In this document: positions 36,001-45,220 of the stretch, one piece after another
Position numbering within the stretch: the stretch's first letter is position 1
Layout of the letters: the number at the start of each line of letters is the position of its first letter
DNA from: Pseudomonas synxantha BG33R
GTDB lineage: Bacteria; Pseudomonadota; Gammaproteobacteria; Pseudomonadales; Pseudomonadaceae
Direction: 5' to 3'
Assembly: GCF_000263715.2 (NCBI RefSeq)
Contig: NZ_CM001514.1
Coordinates: 3,101,398 to 3,165,397, forward strand
DNA: 64,000 nt
Made by a program: the position numbers and the translations under genes
The notes under the pieces: generated by a model
Told to the model about the DNA's origin: nothing
Databases searched by the model: none
Seen by the model: only the letters and a program-made list of their open reading frames with translations

Positions 36001-37671
36001 CTACGCCTGGATCATCTCCCGCACCTTGGCCGTCAGTAAATCAAACGTGAACGGCTTGGTGATCAGCTGCATTCCCGGGTCCAGGAAGCCACCCCGTACG
36101 GCCGCGTGCTCAGCGTATCCGGTAATAAAGAGCACCTTCAGCTCTGGACGAGCCTGGCGGCCAATTTCGGCCAGTTGCCGGCCGTTCATTCCCGGCAGAC
36201 CGACATCGCTGATCATCAGGTCAATGCGCTGCTCGGACTCAATGATCGGCAACGCCGTATCCGCGTCACCTGCCTCGACGAACCCGTAACCCAGTTCTTT
36301 GAGCACAGTGCTGACCAACACCCGTACCGCGGGGTCATCCTCGACGATCAATACAGTCTCACCCGTCGTAGCAAATGGTAGCGACGTTGGATTGAGCGGC
36401 TCCTGGGGCTTCATCTCGCCGACAAATCGCGGCAGGAACAAACTCACCGTGGTGCCTTTACCAATCTCGCTATGAATCGTCACATGACCGTGGGACTGGC
36501 GAGCAAAGCCATAGATCATCGACAGCCCAAGCCCCGTGCCCTGGCCGATCGGCTTGGTGGTGAAGAACGGATCAAACACCCGACCCATCAGGTGTTCCGG
36601 GATACCACAGCCGGTATCACTGACGCTCAGTTCTACATAATCACCCGGCTTTAACGTGCCGTAAGCGGCAGTGAACACGCTGTCCAGGTGCCGATTGGTG
36701 GTTTCAACCGTCAGGCGGCCGCCGCCGGGCATGGCATCGCGAGCGTTGATCACCAGGTTGAGCAGGGCGCTTTCCAGTTGATTGGGGTCGGCTTCGGCGG
36801 TCCACAAGGCACTGTCCAGACGCATGTCCAGGGCGATGCTTTCATTGATGCTGCGTTGCAGTAACTCGCCCATGGAACTCACGAGCTGGTTGATCGCCAC
36901 AGGCTTGGAGTCCAGGGACTGGCGACGCGAAAACGCCAGCAGGCGATGGGTGAGGCTCGCAGCACGGTTGGCAGAGGTCACGCCCAGGTCGATCAGGCTG
37001 TCCAGGTCATCCAGCTTGCCGCGGGACACGCGCCTGCGCAGCAATTCCAGGCTGCCGATAATTCCGGTGAGCATATTGTTGAAGTCATGGGCGATACCGC
37101 CGGTCAACTGGCCGACGGCTTCCATTTTCTGCGATTGGCGCAACGCTTCTTCGTTGTTGCGCAGTTGCGCAGTGCGTTCTTCCACTTGCTGTTCGAGGGT
37201 TTCCAGGGTGCGCTGCAAATGCAATTCACTCTGGCTCAAGTCGATCAGTCGGTCGCGCGCTTCGTATTGGCGTCGACGACCGCGCAGGGCAGTGCTGACC
37301 AGGCTGATCAGCGTCACAGGATGAAACGGGCGTTCAAGGAACGTGACGTTGCCCAGTAGCCCGCTCAAGTGTGAAGAGCCGTTTTGTTCACTGCCGCCGT
37401 GATGGGTCATCAACACAATGGGCAGGTCCGACCAGGCCGGCTGTTGGTGCAGGAACTCCAGCAAAGGTTCCAGGTTCACGCCACGCAAGGCTTCAGCCGC
37501 AATGATGAGCAGGCCGGCACCCTCGTTCAGCGCTGCGCACAAATCTTCAAGACTGCCGGCAACCACACCTTGGTAACCGGCTTCATTGAGCATCATCAGC
37601 GCGAGTGAGCTGTCTCGTCCCAGGGGCGCAAGGATGATGGCTCGTTCGAAGGCAGAAGGAGGCGGAGTCAC
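36001..37671 (-). CDS. Hybrid histidine kinase with degenerate N-terminal receiver
   Basis: 556 residues, soluble. Residues ~10-130 have the receiver fold pattern (LPIVLMTH, FLERPF) but the acidic pocket reads ILAPLG and the phospho-Asp site reads LLIIAAEAL, so it is a pseudoreceiver. Then a coiled coil (131-180), HisKA with His195 (GGIAHDFNNML), ATPase domain (DTGCGIPEH, GTGLGLSMIYGF) and a C-terminal receiver with Asp489 (LMISDVGLPGMNG). Its start overlaps the stop of the kaiC-like gene (ATGA), so the two proteins are made together. Confidence 0.92.
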   Translation of the reverse strand: MTPPPSAFERAIILAPLGRDSSLALMMLNEAGYQGVVAGSLEDLCAALNEGAGLLIIAAEALRGVNLEPLLEFLHQQPAWSDLPIVLMTHHGGSEQNGSSHLSGLLGNVTFLERPFHPVTLISLVSTALRGRRRQYEARDRLIDLSQSELHLQRTLETLEQQVEERTAQLRNNEEALRQSQKMEAVGQLTGGIAHDFNNMLTGIIGSLELLRRRVSRGKLDDLDSLIDLGVTSANRAASLTHRLLAFSRRQSLDSKPVAINQLVSSMGELLQRSINESIALDMRLDSALWTAEADPNQLESALLNLVINARDAMPGGGRLTVETTNRHLDSVFTAAYGTLKPGDYVELSVSDTGCGIPEHLMGRVFDPFFTTKPIGQGTGLGLSMIYGFARQSHGHVTIHSEIGKGTTVSLFLPRFVGEMKPQEPLNPTSLPFATTGETVLIVEDDPAVRVLVSTVLKELGYGFVEAGDADTALPIIESEQRIDLMISDVGLPGMNGRQLAEIGRQARPELKVLFITGYAEHAAVRGGFLDPGMQLITKPFTFDLLTAKVREMIQA

Positions 37672-39170
37672 ACGTCCTCTTCCTTGAGCAGGGGTGAACC
37701 GGCGCCCATGTAGGTCGGAATGCCGCGCAACACGCCCTGGAAATTATCCAGTGGTTGGCCGACGGTCATGCCGCGACTGCTGATACGGTACTCACGTATG
37801 GTCGACTCGTGGGAACCCGTGCGTTTCTTGATAATGGAAATCGCGCGGCGGACCTTGCCCAGTGCTTCGAAATAACGCAGCAAGATAACGGTGTCGGCCA
37901 GGTAGGTGATGTCTACCGGGGTTTGCATATCGCCGACCAGGCCATGCTGGGCAACGGTCATAAAGGTCGCAGCGCCGCGGCGGTTGAGATAGAGCAGCAG
38001 TTCGTGCATATGCAGGATCAGTGCGTTTTCTTCCGGCATCGCCGCTTGATAACCATTGATACTGTCGATTACCACCGTCTTGATACCGCGTTCGTCCACA
38101 CAACGTCGTACCCGATGGGAAAACTCACCCGGGGACAACTCGGCCGCGTCCACCTGTTCGATCAACAGATTGCCGGTCGCTTGCATAGCCTCCAGGTCAA
38201 TACCCATGTTCTTCATGCGCTCGAACAGCAGCCCCATCTCTTCGTCAAAGATGAACAGTGCGGCCTTTTCTCCGCGCTCTACGGCGGCGGCGGCAAAAAT
38301 CATCGAGATCAAGGATTTGCCGGTACCGGCCGGACCGAGGATCAGACTGCTGGAGCCGGTCTCGACACCGCCGCCCATCAAGGCATCCAGTTCGGCAATG
38401 CCGCTGCTCATGGTTTGCCGTACATAGCCACCACGGTGCTCGGCCGCCACCAGACGCGGGAACACATGTACACCGTCTCCCATGATGGTGAAGTCGTGGA
38501 AGCCGCCCCGGTATTTCTGCCCGCGGTACTTAACGATTCGCACACGACGGCGTTCGGCGCCGTAGTCAGGGGTCAACTCTTCCAGGCGGATGACGCCGTG
38601 AGCCACGCTGTGCACGGTTTTGTCGAGAGACTCGGTGGTCAGGTCATCGAGCAGCAGTACCGTGGCGTCATAACGCACGAAGTAGTGCTTGATCGCCAGG
38701 ATTTGCCGGCGATAGCGCAGCGAGCTTTGCGCGAGCAGACGGATCTCCGACAGACTGTCGACCACCACGCGGGTCGGTTTGACGCGTTCCACCACTTCGA
38801 AAATCTGCCGGGTGGCTTCGCCCAGCTCCAGGTCGGAGGAATACAGCAAGCTCTGCTGATGCTCTGCATTGAGCAAGCTTTCGGGCGGGGTCAATTCGAA
38901 GATATGGATATTGTCGTCCAGGTCCCAACCGTGGGATTTGGCACCTTGGCGCAGTTCCCGCTCGGTTTCTGACAAGGTGATATACAGCGATTTTTCACCT
39001 TTTTTCGCCCCTGCCTGCAAAAAGTGCAGGGCGACGGTGGTTTTACCGGTGCCCGGCTCACCTTCAAGGAGAAACAAATGGCTACGTGATAGCCCGCCGG
39101 AAAGAATGTCATCAAGACCTTCGATGCCGGTGGCCGCCTTTTCACTTAAAAGCGCATTGGATGTAGACAA
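37668..39170 (-). CDS. KaiC-like double-domain RecA-family ATPase
   Basis: 500 residues with two KaiC domains. Walker A motifs GEPGTGKT (37-44) and GPAGTGKS (279-286); Walker B-like VVVDSL and VVIDSI; acidic pairs SETE (~68-70) and FDEEMG (Glu310-Glu311). KaiC in cyanobacteria is the clock autokinase; in non-cyanobacteria, such proteins act in stress or signalling and usually lack KaiA. No kaiA or kaiB is in the window. It is the first gene of a two-gene unit with the hybrid kinase. Confidence 0.92.
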   Translation of the reverse strand: MSTSNALLSEKAATGIEGLDDILSGGLSRSHLFLLEGEPGTGKTTVALHFLQAGAKKGEKSLYITLSETERELRQGAKSHGWDLDDNIHIFELTPPESLLNAEHQQSLLYSSDLELGEATRQIFEVVERVKPTRVVVDSLSEIRLLAQSSLRYRRQILAIKHYFVRYDATVLLLDDLTTESLDKTVHSVAHGVIRLEELTPDYGAERRRVRIVKYRGQKYRGGFHDFTIMGDGVHVFPRLVAAEHRGGYVRQTMSSGIAELDALMGGGVETGSSSLILGPAGTGKSLISMIFAAAAVERGEKAALFIFDEEMGLLFERMKNMGIDLEAMQATGNLLIEQVDAAELSPGEFSHRVRRCVDERGIKTVVIDSINGYQAAMPEENALILHMHELLLYLNRRGAATFMTVAQHGLVGDMQTPVDITYLADTVILLRYFEALGKVRRAISIIKKRTGSHESTIREYRISSRGMTVGQPLDNFQGVLRGIPTYMGAGSPLLKEEDV

Positions 39171-39277
39171 GAAGTGCCCTCAGGTCACGTACAAGTTGGG
39201 TGCACGCCGAAGGGGCGCGCCATATTCACTTGACCGTATCGGCATGTGGCGGTTCAACGTTTCTTAAGAATTGCAGC

Positions 39278-39308
39278 TGTGTAGGAGCGCGCAAGCTCGT
39301 TCCTACAG
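39278..39308. repeat. REP-type palindrome overlapping the TPR gene stop
   Basis: TGTAGGAGCGCGC and GCTCGTTCCTACA are imperfect inverted arms of the well-known Pseudomonas GTAGGAGCGAGCTTGCTCG repeat. The right arm contains the TAG stop of the TPR gene (39303-39305). It may act as a terminator for that gene. Confidence 0.75.
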
Positions 39309-40361
39309 GCCTTGCTGCAAGGCCGGATCATCCGGGTTCTGCTGCTCCAACTGTGCCAGCAGCACCTGGACGTTCTGCAATTGGCCGCTCTCTTTCCAGT
39401 AATTGACCAGCAGTACACGTGCTTTGCGATTGGCCGGGTGGCGCTGAACGATCTCTTCCAACTGACGCTGGGCCGCCTCCAGTTCATCCTGGTCGTGCAG
39501 TGTGGTGGCCAGGTCAAAGCGATAATCCTGGTTGTCCGGCTCAAGCTCCACCGCCTTGGACAGGCCGAGCAAGGCATAGGGGCGCTCGCCGTGGTGCAGC
39601 AACCACATGCCCAGCGCGTGTTGCAGGTAGGCCGACTCCGGATGCGCCGCCAATTGCTGCGCCAACAGTTGGCGCGACTCCTCGGTCTTGCCTTGCTTGT
39701 CCAGCAGTTCGATTTGCGCCACGCCTGCTTGCAGGTTGTCCGGCTCCAGGCGCATTGCCTGTTCCAGAGCGTCTTGCGCCGGTGCCAGCATCGCGCTGTG
39801 GATGTACAGGCGCGCCAGTTGGATCCAGCCTTGCGCGGTTTCGGGCTGGGCCTTGAGGGTTTTTACAAATTCGTCGAGTACCTGCTGCAAGGGGCCGAAA
39901 TACAAGCCCAGGGTGTCTGGCGACAGACCGAGCAGGGCATTGGCCGCAGCAAAGCGCACAGCCTGTTCGGGATCATCCAGTACCGGACCGAGCAACAGGG
40001 TGCGCTGGCCGCTAGGTACCAGGCCGACGATGCTGTGGATCGCCGCTTCGCGAACCATTGCAGATTCATCGGCCAGGTCTTTATCCGCCAGCTTCAGCGC
40101 TTGGGGGCTGGGGTAATTGGGCAATTGGGCGTGCAGGGCGGCACGGCGCTCAGGCGACAGATCAGGCCGTCCCAACTGTTGGTACAACACGCGCGCAGCG
40201 CCCGGCTCACCGTTTTGGGCCTGTTTCAACGCCTTGGAATAACCGTGGGCAATGGCGGGCGCCACGGTGACTTGAGGGGTGCGAGAGAAAAACCAAGTGA
40301 TCGACACGATCAACAACAGGGCGCACAGGCCGATGATGGAGTTACGGCGTGACTTTGACAT
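39303..40361 (-). CDS. Membrane-anchored HEAT/TPR-repeat protein
   Basis: 352 residues. One N-terminal membrane anchor (SIIGLCALLLIVSITWFF, ~8-25), then a HEAT-like stretch (MVREAAIHSIVGL, AVRFAAANALLGLSP) and several tetratricopeptide repeats (ETAQGWIQLARLYIHSAML, AQDALEQAMRLEPDNLQA, SAYLQHALGMWLLHHGERP, ALLGLSKAVELEPDNQDY). Such proteins are scaffolds or cytochrome c-type accessory factors; here no partner is evident. Probably faces the periplasm. Confidence 0.8.
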   Translation of the reverse strand: MSKSRRNSIIGLCALLLIVSITWFFSRTPQVTVAPAIAHGYSKALKQAQNGEPGAARVLYQQLGRPDLSPERRAALHAQLPNYPSPQALKLADKDLADESAMVREAAIHSIVGLVPSGQRTLLLGPVLDDPEQAVRFAAANALLGLSPDTLGLYFGPLQQVLDEFVKTLKAQPETAQGWIQLARLYIHSAMLAPAQDALEQAMRLEPDNLQAGVAQIELLDKQGKTEESRQLLAQQLAAHPESAYLQHALGMWLLHHGERPYALLGLSKAVELEPDNQDYRFDLATTLHDQDELEAAQRQLEEIVQRHPANRKARVLLVNYWKESGQLQNVQVLLAQLEQQNPDDPALQQGL

Positions 40362-40437
40362 GCGGGCGTCCGAAAGCTGTGGTTGCTAGTGCAAAGCCAT
40401 CAGCTTCGGTCAGTGCAGGGCCAGTGTCAAACCGGCG

Positions 40438-41358
40438 TCAGGTCAGCACGTACTCCACCGGTTGCGGCGCAGCAGGCAAGTCGACTTCACCGAGGGCCGC
40501 CAGGATCTCGCGCTCCAGGGTTCGCAGGATGGCATCGCACGGCAGGTCGTTTTCGTCAAAGCCAAACGGGTCTTCCAATTCATCGCCGATCGCATCCAGA
40601 CCAAAGAAGGTGTAGCTGACGATCGCGGTGAACACCGGCGTCAACCAGCCCAGCGGTTCGGCCATGGCGAAGGGCAACAGGATGCAGAACAGGTAAATGG
40701 TGCGGTGTAGCAGCAGGGTGTAGGGGAAGGGCAGCGGAGTGGTCTTGATACGCTCACAGGACGCCTGCACCTGGCTGAGGCCGACCAACCGAGCTTCCAG
40801 CTGGGTGTAGCGCCATTCACTGATCACACCCTGCCGGGCCAGCACGCACAACCGCGCACCGAGCATCTGCAGCACGCTGTCAGGCAAGTTGGGGTGGCTC
40901 GCGCGCACGGTAACCCAGGGCTGCATGGCGCGCACCTCATCTTCATGGCGCAAATGCGCGATCAAGCCATGGGCAAAACCGCATAGCTCACGCAGCAACT
41001 CGGCCCGCTCGGGAGTATCGCCGAGCACCTGGGTTTCACGAATCAGCGAGCGTACCTCGATGATCATCTGCCCCAGTTGCTTGCGGCCTTCCCACCAGCG
41101 GTCGTAGCAGGCGTTGTTGCGAAAACTCATGAAGATCGACAACGACAAGCCCAGCAAGGTAAAGGGCGTAGCGTTGACCTTGGAAAAATAGGCGGGGTGC
41201 AGGGTTTCCACCAGCACGATGACCGAGGCCAGCAGCGTGACCATCAGGCTGCGCCAGGCAATGCGCTTGGCAATCGAGCCCTTGAGGGAAAACAGGATGC
41301 CCAGCAGGTTGGGCTTGGGGCGAACGATCATGGCAGGCTTCTGTGAGGGTGCAGGCAT
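40438..41358 (-). CDS. Bestrophin-like (YneE/UPF0187) channel
   Basis: 306 residues with four main membrane segments. The pattern MIVRPKPNLLGILFSLKGSIAKRIAWR, FTLLGLSLSIFMSFRNNACYDRWWEGRK and later FPYTLLLHRTIYLFCILLPFAM and FFGLDAIGDELEDPFG is that of bacterial bestrophin homologues, pentameric ion channels in the inner membrane (a Klebsiella member conducts Na+). The physiological ion here is unknown. Confidence 0.92.
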   Translation of the reverse strand: MPAPSQKPAMIVRPKPNLLGILFSLKGSIAKRIAWRSLMVTLLASVIVLVETLHPAYFSKVNATPFTLLGLSLSIFMSFRNNACYDRWWEGRKQLGQMIIEVRSLIRETQVLGDTPERAELLRELCGFAHGLIAHLRHEDEVRAMQPWVTVRASHPNLPDSVLQMLGARLCVLARQGVISEWRYTQLEARLVGLSQVQASCERIKTTPLPFPYTLLLHRTIYLFCILLPFAMAEPLGWLTPVFTAIVSYTFFGLDAIGDELEDPFGFDENDLPCDAILRTLEREILAALGEVDLPAAPQPVEYVLT

Positions 41359-41576
41359 CAGGGTAGAAGCTGGCTTGCAGAGCGTCCAATCACTTGGATC
41401 GACCGTTTGATCGGTGGGATCAATGATCGGCGTACCCGCCGGTAGCAGGATTGGCCAAACCAGTCAGCCAAGTTGAAGGCTTTGACCATTGCCCCTGCAG
41501 CGCTCTGGAGCGACTATTTCAGCCGATTTATCCAGTTAAAAAGTCCTGAAAATAAAAATACAGAAGGATTGAAACG

Positions 41577-43226
41577 ATGCGTGAGTATTTGGCCGCCACC
41601 ACCGAGTTTGATTATCAGCGCACTGTCGATGCCGCACTGGCTGGCAACCTGCAGGCGCTCAATGCCTGCGTGGAGTGCTGTGACCGCCACGCGCTGCCAG
41701 GGCGCATCGCGTTGTTCTGGGAGGGTCGGGACGGGCGCAGCGCCACGTCGACCTTTACCGAATTGCAGGATCAGGCCGCACGCTTCGCCAACTTCCTCCT
41801 GGCCCAGGGCGTCAAGCGCGGCGACAAGGTGGCGGGCCTGCTGCCACGTACGGCCGAGTTGCTGGTGGTGGTGTTCGCAACCTGGCGCATCGGCGCGGTG
41901 TATCAGCCGCTGTTTACCGCCTTCGGCCCCAAGGCCATTGAACATCGCCTGACCAGCTCCGGCGCGGCGCTGGTGGTCACCGACGCGGTGAACCGCCCGA
42001 AGCTGGCCGATGTCGCCGGCTGCCCGACCATTGTCACGGTCACCGGCGCCAAGGGCGAGGGCATCGTGCGTGGCGACTATAGCTTCTGGGCTGAGCTGCC
42101 CAACTACTCCAACGTCTGCGAGCCGGTGTTGCTGGGCGCGGAGGATCCGTTCCTGCTGATGTTCACTTCGGGCACCACCGGTCCCTCCAAAGCACTCTCG
42201 GTGCCGCTCAAAGCCATTGTCGCGTTCCAGGGCTATATGCGCGACGCCGTGGACTTGCGCCCTGAAGACGCGTTCTGGAACGTCGCCGACCCCGGTTGGG
42301 CCTATGGCATCTATTTCGGTGTGACCGGGCCGTTGTCCATGGGGCATCCGATTACCTTCTACGACGGCCCGTTCACCCTGGAAAGCACCTGCCGGGTCAT
42401 CAATAAGTACGCGATCACCAACCTGACTGGCTCGCCCACGGCGTATCGATTGCTGATTGCCGGCGGCGAGCAGTTCGCCCGTTCAATCAAGGGCAAGCTG
42501 CGCATCGTCAGCAGTGCCGGCGAGCCGTTGAACCCGGAGGTGATCCGCTGGTTCGCCGACAACCTGGAGGTGACCATCCACGACCACTACGGTCAGACCG
42601 AGCTGGGCATGGTCTTGTGCAATCACCACGGCCTGACGCATCCGGTGCATGTGGGCTCGGCGGGGTTCGCTTCGCCCGGGCACCGCATCGTGGTGCTGGA
42701 TGACAACCACCAGGAACTGCCAGCCGGGCAGCCCGGCATTCTGGCCATCGACCGCGAGCAATCGCCGATGTGCTGGTTTGCCGGCTACGACGGTGTGAAA
42801 ACCAAAGCCTTCGTCGGCAAGTACTACCTCAGTGGCGATACGGTGGAATTGAACCCCGACGGCAGTATCAGTTTTGTCGGGCGCAGCGATGACGTGATTA
42901 CCACTTCCGGCTACCGCGTGGGGCCATTCGATGTCGAAAGCGCCCTGGTCGAACACCCGGCGGTGGTCGAGGCCGCCGTGGTCGGCAAACCTTGCCCTGA
43001 GCGTACTGAACTGGTGAAAGCCTTCGTGGTGATCAGCGAGCAATACCGCGCCACCCCGGAACTGGCCGAAGAGCTGCGCCTGCATGTACGCCAGCGCCTG
43101 GCCGCCCATGCTTACCCACGGGAAATCGAATTTGTCAGCGACTTGCCCAAAACCCCGAGCGGCAAGCTGCAACGCTTCATTTTGCGCAATCAGGAAATAG
43201 CCAAGGCCCAGGCGGCCGTGGCTTGA
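41577..43226 (+). CDS. Acyl-CoA synthetase (AMP-forming)
   Basis: 549 residues of the ANL superfamily. Motifs: P-loop-like LMFTSGTTGPSKAL (~195-208), HDHYGQTELGM, SGDTVELNPDGSISFVGRSDDVI and the catalytic Lys in KTPSGKLQR near the end. It activates a short or branched-chain carboxylic acid to its CoA thioester using ATP. The ATG 41577 has GAAGGA upstream. It opens a five-gene operon matching, in order and type, P. putida PP_2213-PP_2217 (recalled, not checked). Confidence 0.9.
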   Translation: MREYLAATTEFDYQRTVDAALAGNLQALNACVECCDRHALPGRIALFWEGRDGRSATSTFTELQDQAARFANFLLAQGVKRGDKVAGLLPRTAELLVVVFATWRIGAVYQPLFTAFGPKAIEHRLTSSGAALVVTDAVNRPKLADVAGCPTIVTVTGAKGEGIVRGDYSFWAELPNYSNVCEPVLLGAEDPFLLMFTSGTTGPSKALSVPLKAIVAFQGYMRDAVDLRPEDAFWNVADPGWAYGIYFGVTGPLSMGHPITFYDGPFTLESTCRVINKYAITNLTGSPTAYRLLIAGGEQFARSIKGKLRIVSSAGEPLNPEVIRWFADNLEVTIHDHYGQTELGMVLCNHHGLTHPVHVGSAGFASPGHRIVVLDDNHQELPAGQPGILAIDREQSPMCWFAGYDGVKTKAFVGKYYLSGDTVELNPDGSISFVGRSDDVITTSGYRVGPFDVESALVEHPAVVEAAVVGKPCPERTELVKAFVVISEQYRATPELAEELRLHVRQRLAAHAYPREIEFVSDLPKTPSGKLQRFILRNQEIAKAQAAVA

Positions 43227-43247
43227 TCCCTTTCAAAGGAAACAACG

Positions 43248-44015
43248 ATGCAGATTGAAAACAAGGTATTTCTGGTCAGCGGCGGTGCTTCTGGCCTCGG
43301 CGCGGCCACGGCTGACATGCTCATCGCGGCCGGCGCCAAAGTCATGCTGGTGGACTTGAACGCTGACGCCGTTGCCGCCAAGGCCACGCAACTGGGCGAC
43401 AACGCTCGTAGCACCGTGGCAGATATCTGCCAGGAAGCCGCTGCTGAAACTGCCGTGAAGGCAGCGGTGGAGGCGTTTGGTGGTTTGCATGGCCTGATCA
43501 ACTGCGCCGGTGTCGTGCGCGGCGAGAAAATCCTTGGCAAGAACGGCCCGCATGGGCTGGCCAGCTTTGCCCAGGTGATCAACGTCAACCTGATCGGCAG
43601 CTTCAACCTCTTGCGCCTGGCCGCTGCGGCGATCGCAGAAACCGAAGCGAATGCCGACGGCGAGCGCGGTGTGATCATCAATACCGCCTCGGTGGCGGCA
43701 TTCGATGGGCAGATCGGCCAGGCCGCGTATGCCGCGTCCAAAGGTGCGATTGCCAGTTTGACGTTGCCCGCCGCACGGGAACTGGCGCGTTTCGGCATCC
43801 GCGTGATGACCATCGCGCCGGGCATTTTCGAGACCCCGATGATGGCCGGCATGACCCCGGAAGTTCGCGACTCCCTGGCCGCTGGCGTGCCGTTTCCACC
43901 GCGCCTGGGCAAACCCGCCGAATATGCCGCGCTGGTGCGACATATCCTTGAAAACAGCATGCTCAATGGTGAGGTGATCCGTCTCGACGGTGCCTTGCGT
44001 ATGGCCGCCAAGTAA
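43248..44015 (+). CDS. fadB2x: SDR 3-hydroxyacyl-CoA dehydrogenase (HSD10-like)
   Basis: 255 residues. NAD-binding [10 protein letters not shown] near residue 12, a DLNADA segment for NAD preference, catalytic NTASVAAF and YAASK, and the late [14 protein letters not shown]. This matches the type II 3-hydroxyacyl-CoA dehydrogenase/2-methyl-3-hydroxybutyryl-CoA dehydrogenase group, which oxidises the hydroxyacyl-CoA in isoleucine or short-chain fatty acid breakdown. 21 bp after the synthetase and 11 bp before the thiolase. Confidence 0.9.
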   Translation: MQIENKVFLVSGGASGLGAATADMLIAAGAKVMLVDLNADAVAAKATQLGDNARSTVADICQEAAAETAVKAAVEAFGGLHGLINCAGVVRGEKILGKNGPHGLASFAQVINVNLIGSFNLLRLAAAAIAETEANADGERGVIINTASVAAFDGQIGQAAYAASKGAIASLTLPAARELARFGIRVMTIAPGIFETPMMAGMTPEVRDSLAAGVPFPPRLGKPAEYAALVRHILENSMLNGEVIRLDGALRMAAK

Positions 44016-44026
44016 GGAATGCCTGT

Positions 44027-45211
44027 ATGAACGACCCTATTGTGATTGTCAGCGCTGTGCGCACGCCCATGGGCGGGTTCCAGGGCGACCTCAAAAGCCT
44101 GACCGCACCGCAGCTGGGCGCTGCAGCGATTCGTGCCGCCGTTGAACGCGCCGGTATCGCCACCGATGCGGTGGACGAGGTGTTGTTTGGCTGCGTACTG
44201 CCGGCCGGGCTCGGGCAGGCACCGGCACGCCAGGCGGCCCTGGGCGCCGGGCTGGACAAGGGCACCCGCTGCACCACCCTGAACAAGATGTGCGGCTCGG
44301 GCATGGAGGCGACGATTCTCGCCCACGACTCATTGCGCGCCGGCAGCGTCGATGTGGTGATCGCCGGCGGCATGGAAAGCATGTCTAACGCACCGTACCT
44401 GCTGGATCGTGCACGCAGCGGCTATCGCATGGGCCACGGCAAGGTACTTGACCATATGTTTCTCGATGGCCTGGAGGATGCCTACGACAAGGGCCGCCTG
44501 ATGGGCACCTTTGCCGAAGACTGCGCCGAGCACAACGGCTTTACCCGGGAAGCTCAGGATGCCTTCGCCATCGCCTCGCTGACGCGCGCGCAGGAGGCCA
44601 TCACCCACGGCAGCTTCGCCAGCGAGATCGTCCCGGTGCAGGTCACCGTGGGCAAGGAACAAAAAACCATCCTGCACGATGAACAGCCGCCTAAAGCCAG
44701 GTTGGACAAGATCGCCAGCCTGAAGCCGGCCTTCCGTGAAGGCGGCACCGTCACCGCGGCCAATTCTAGCTCGATCTCCGACGGCGCCGCGGCATTGCTG
44801 CTGATGCGCGAGTCGGACGCCCATAAACGTGGCCTCAAACCGTTGGCGGTGATCCACGGGCACGCCGCGTTTGCCGATGAGCCGGGGCTGTTTCCGGTGG
44901 CGCCGGTGGGGGCGATTCGCACGTTGATGAGCAAGACCGGTTGGCGCCTGGAAGACGTCGACCTGTTCGAAATCAACGAAGCCTTTGCCGTGGTCAGCCT
45001 GGTGACCATGAGCAAGCTTGCGATCCCTCACGACAAGGTCAACGTGCATGGCGGTGCGTGCGCCCTGGGCCATCCTATTGGTGCTTCGGGTGCGCGGATC
45101 CTGGTGACACTGCTCTCGGCCCTGCGCCAGAAGGGCCTCAAACGTGGCGTCGCGGCCATTTGTATCGGCGGCGGTGAAGCCACGGCCATGGCCGTTGAAT
45201 GCCTCTACTAA
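44027..45211 (+). CDS. fadAx: Acetyl-CoA acetyltransferase (thiolase)
   Basis: 394 residues with thiolase motifs: nucleophile Cys in LNKMCGSGMEA (~90), NVHGGACALGHPIGASGARI, and second Cys in AAICIGGGEATA near the end. It cleaves 3-ketoacyl-CoA (for example 2-methylacetoacetyl-CoA) to acetyl-CoA and a shortened acyl-CoA. The symbol follows P. putida usage for the gene in the same context. Confidence 0.92.
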   Translation: MNDPIVIVSAVRTPMGGFQGDLKSLTAPQLGAAAIRAAVERAGIATDAVDEVLFGCVLPAGLGQAPARQAALGAGLDKGTRCTTLNKMCGSGMEATILAHDSLRAGSVDVVIAGGMESMSNAPYLLDRARSGYRMGHGKVLDHMFLDGLEDAYDKGRLMGTFAEDCAEHNGFTREAQDAFAIASLTRAQEAITHGSFASEIVPVQVTVGKEQKTILHDEQPPKARLDKIASLKPAFREGGTVTAANSSSISDGAAALLLMRESDAHKRGLKPLAVIHGHAAFADEPGLFPVAPVGAIRTLMSKTGWRLEDVDLFEINEAFAVVSLVTMSKLAIPHDKVNVHGGACALGHPIGASGARILVTLLSALRQKGLKRGVAAICIGGGEATAMAVECLY

Positions 45212-45220
45212 GGATGACTT

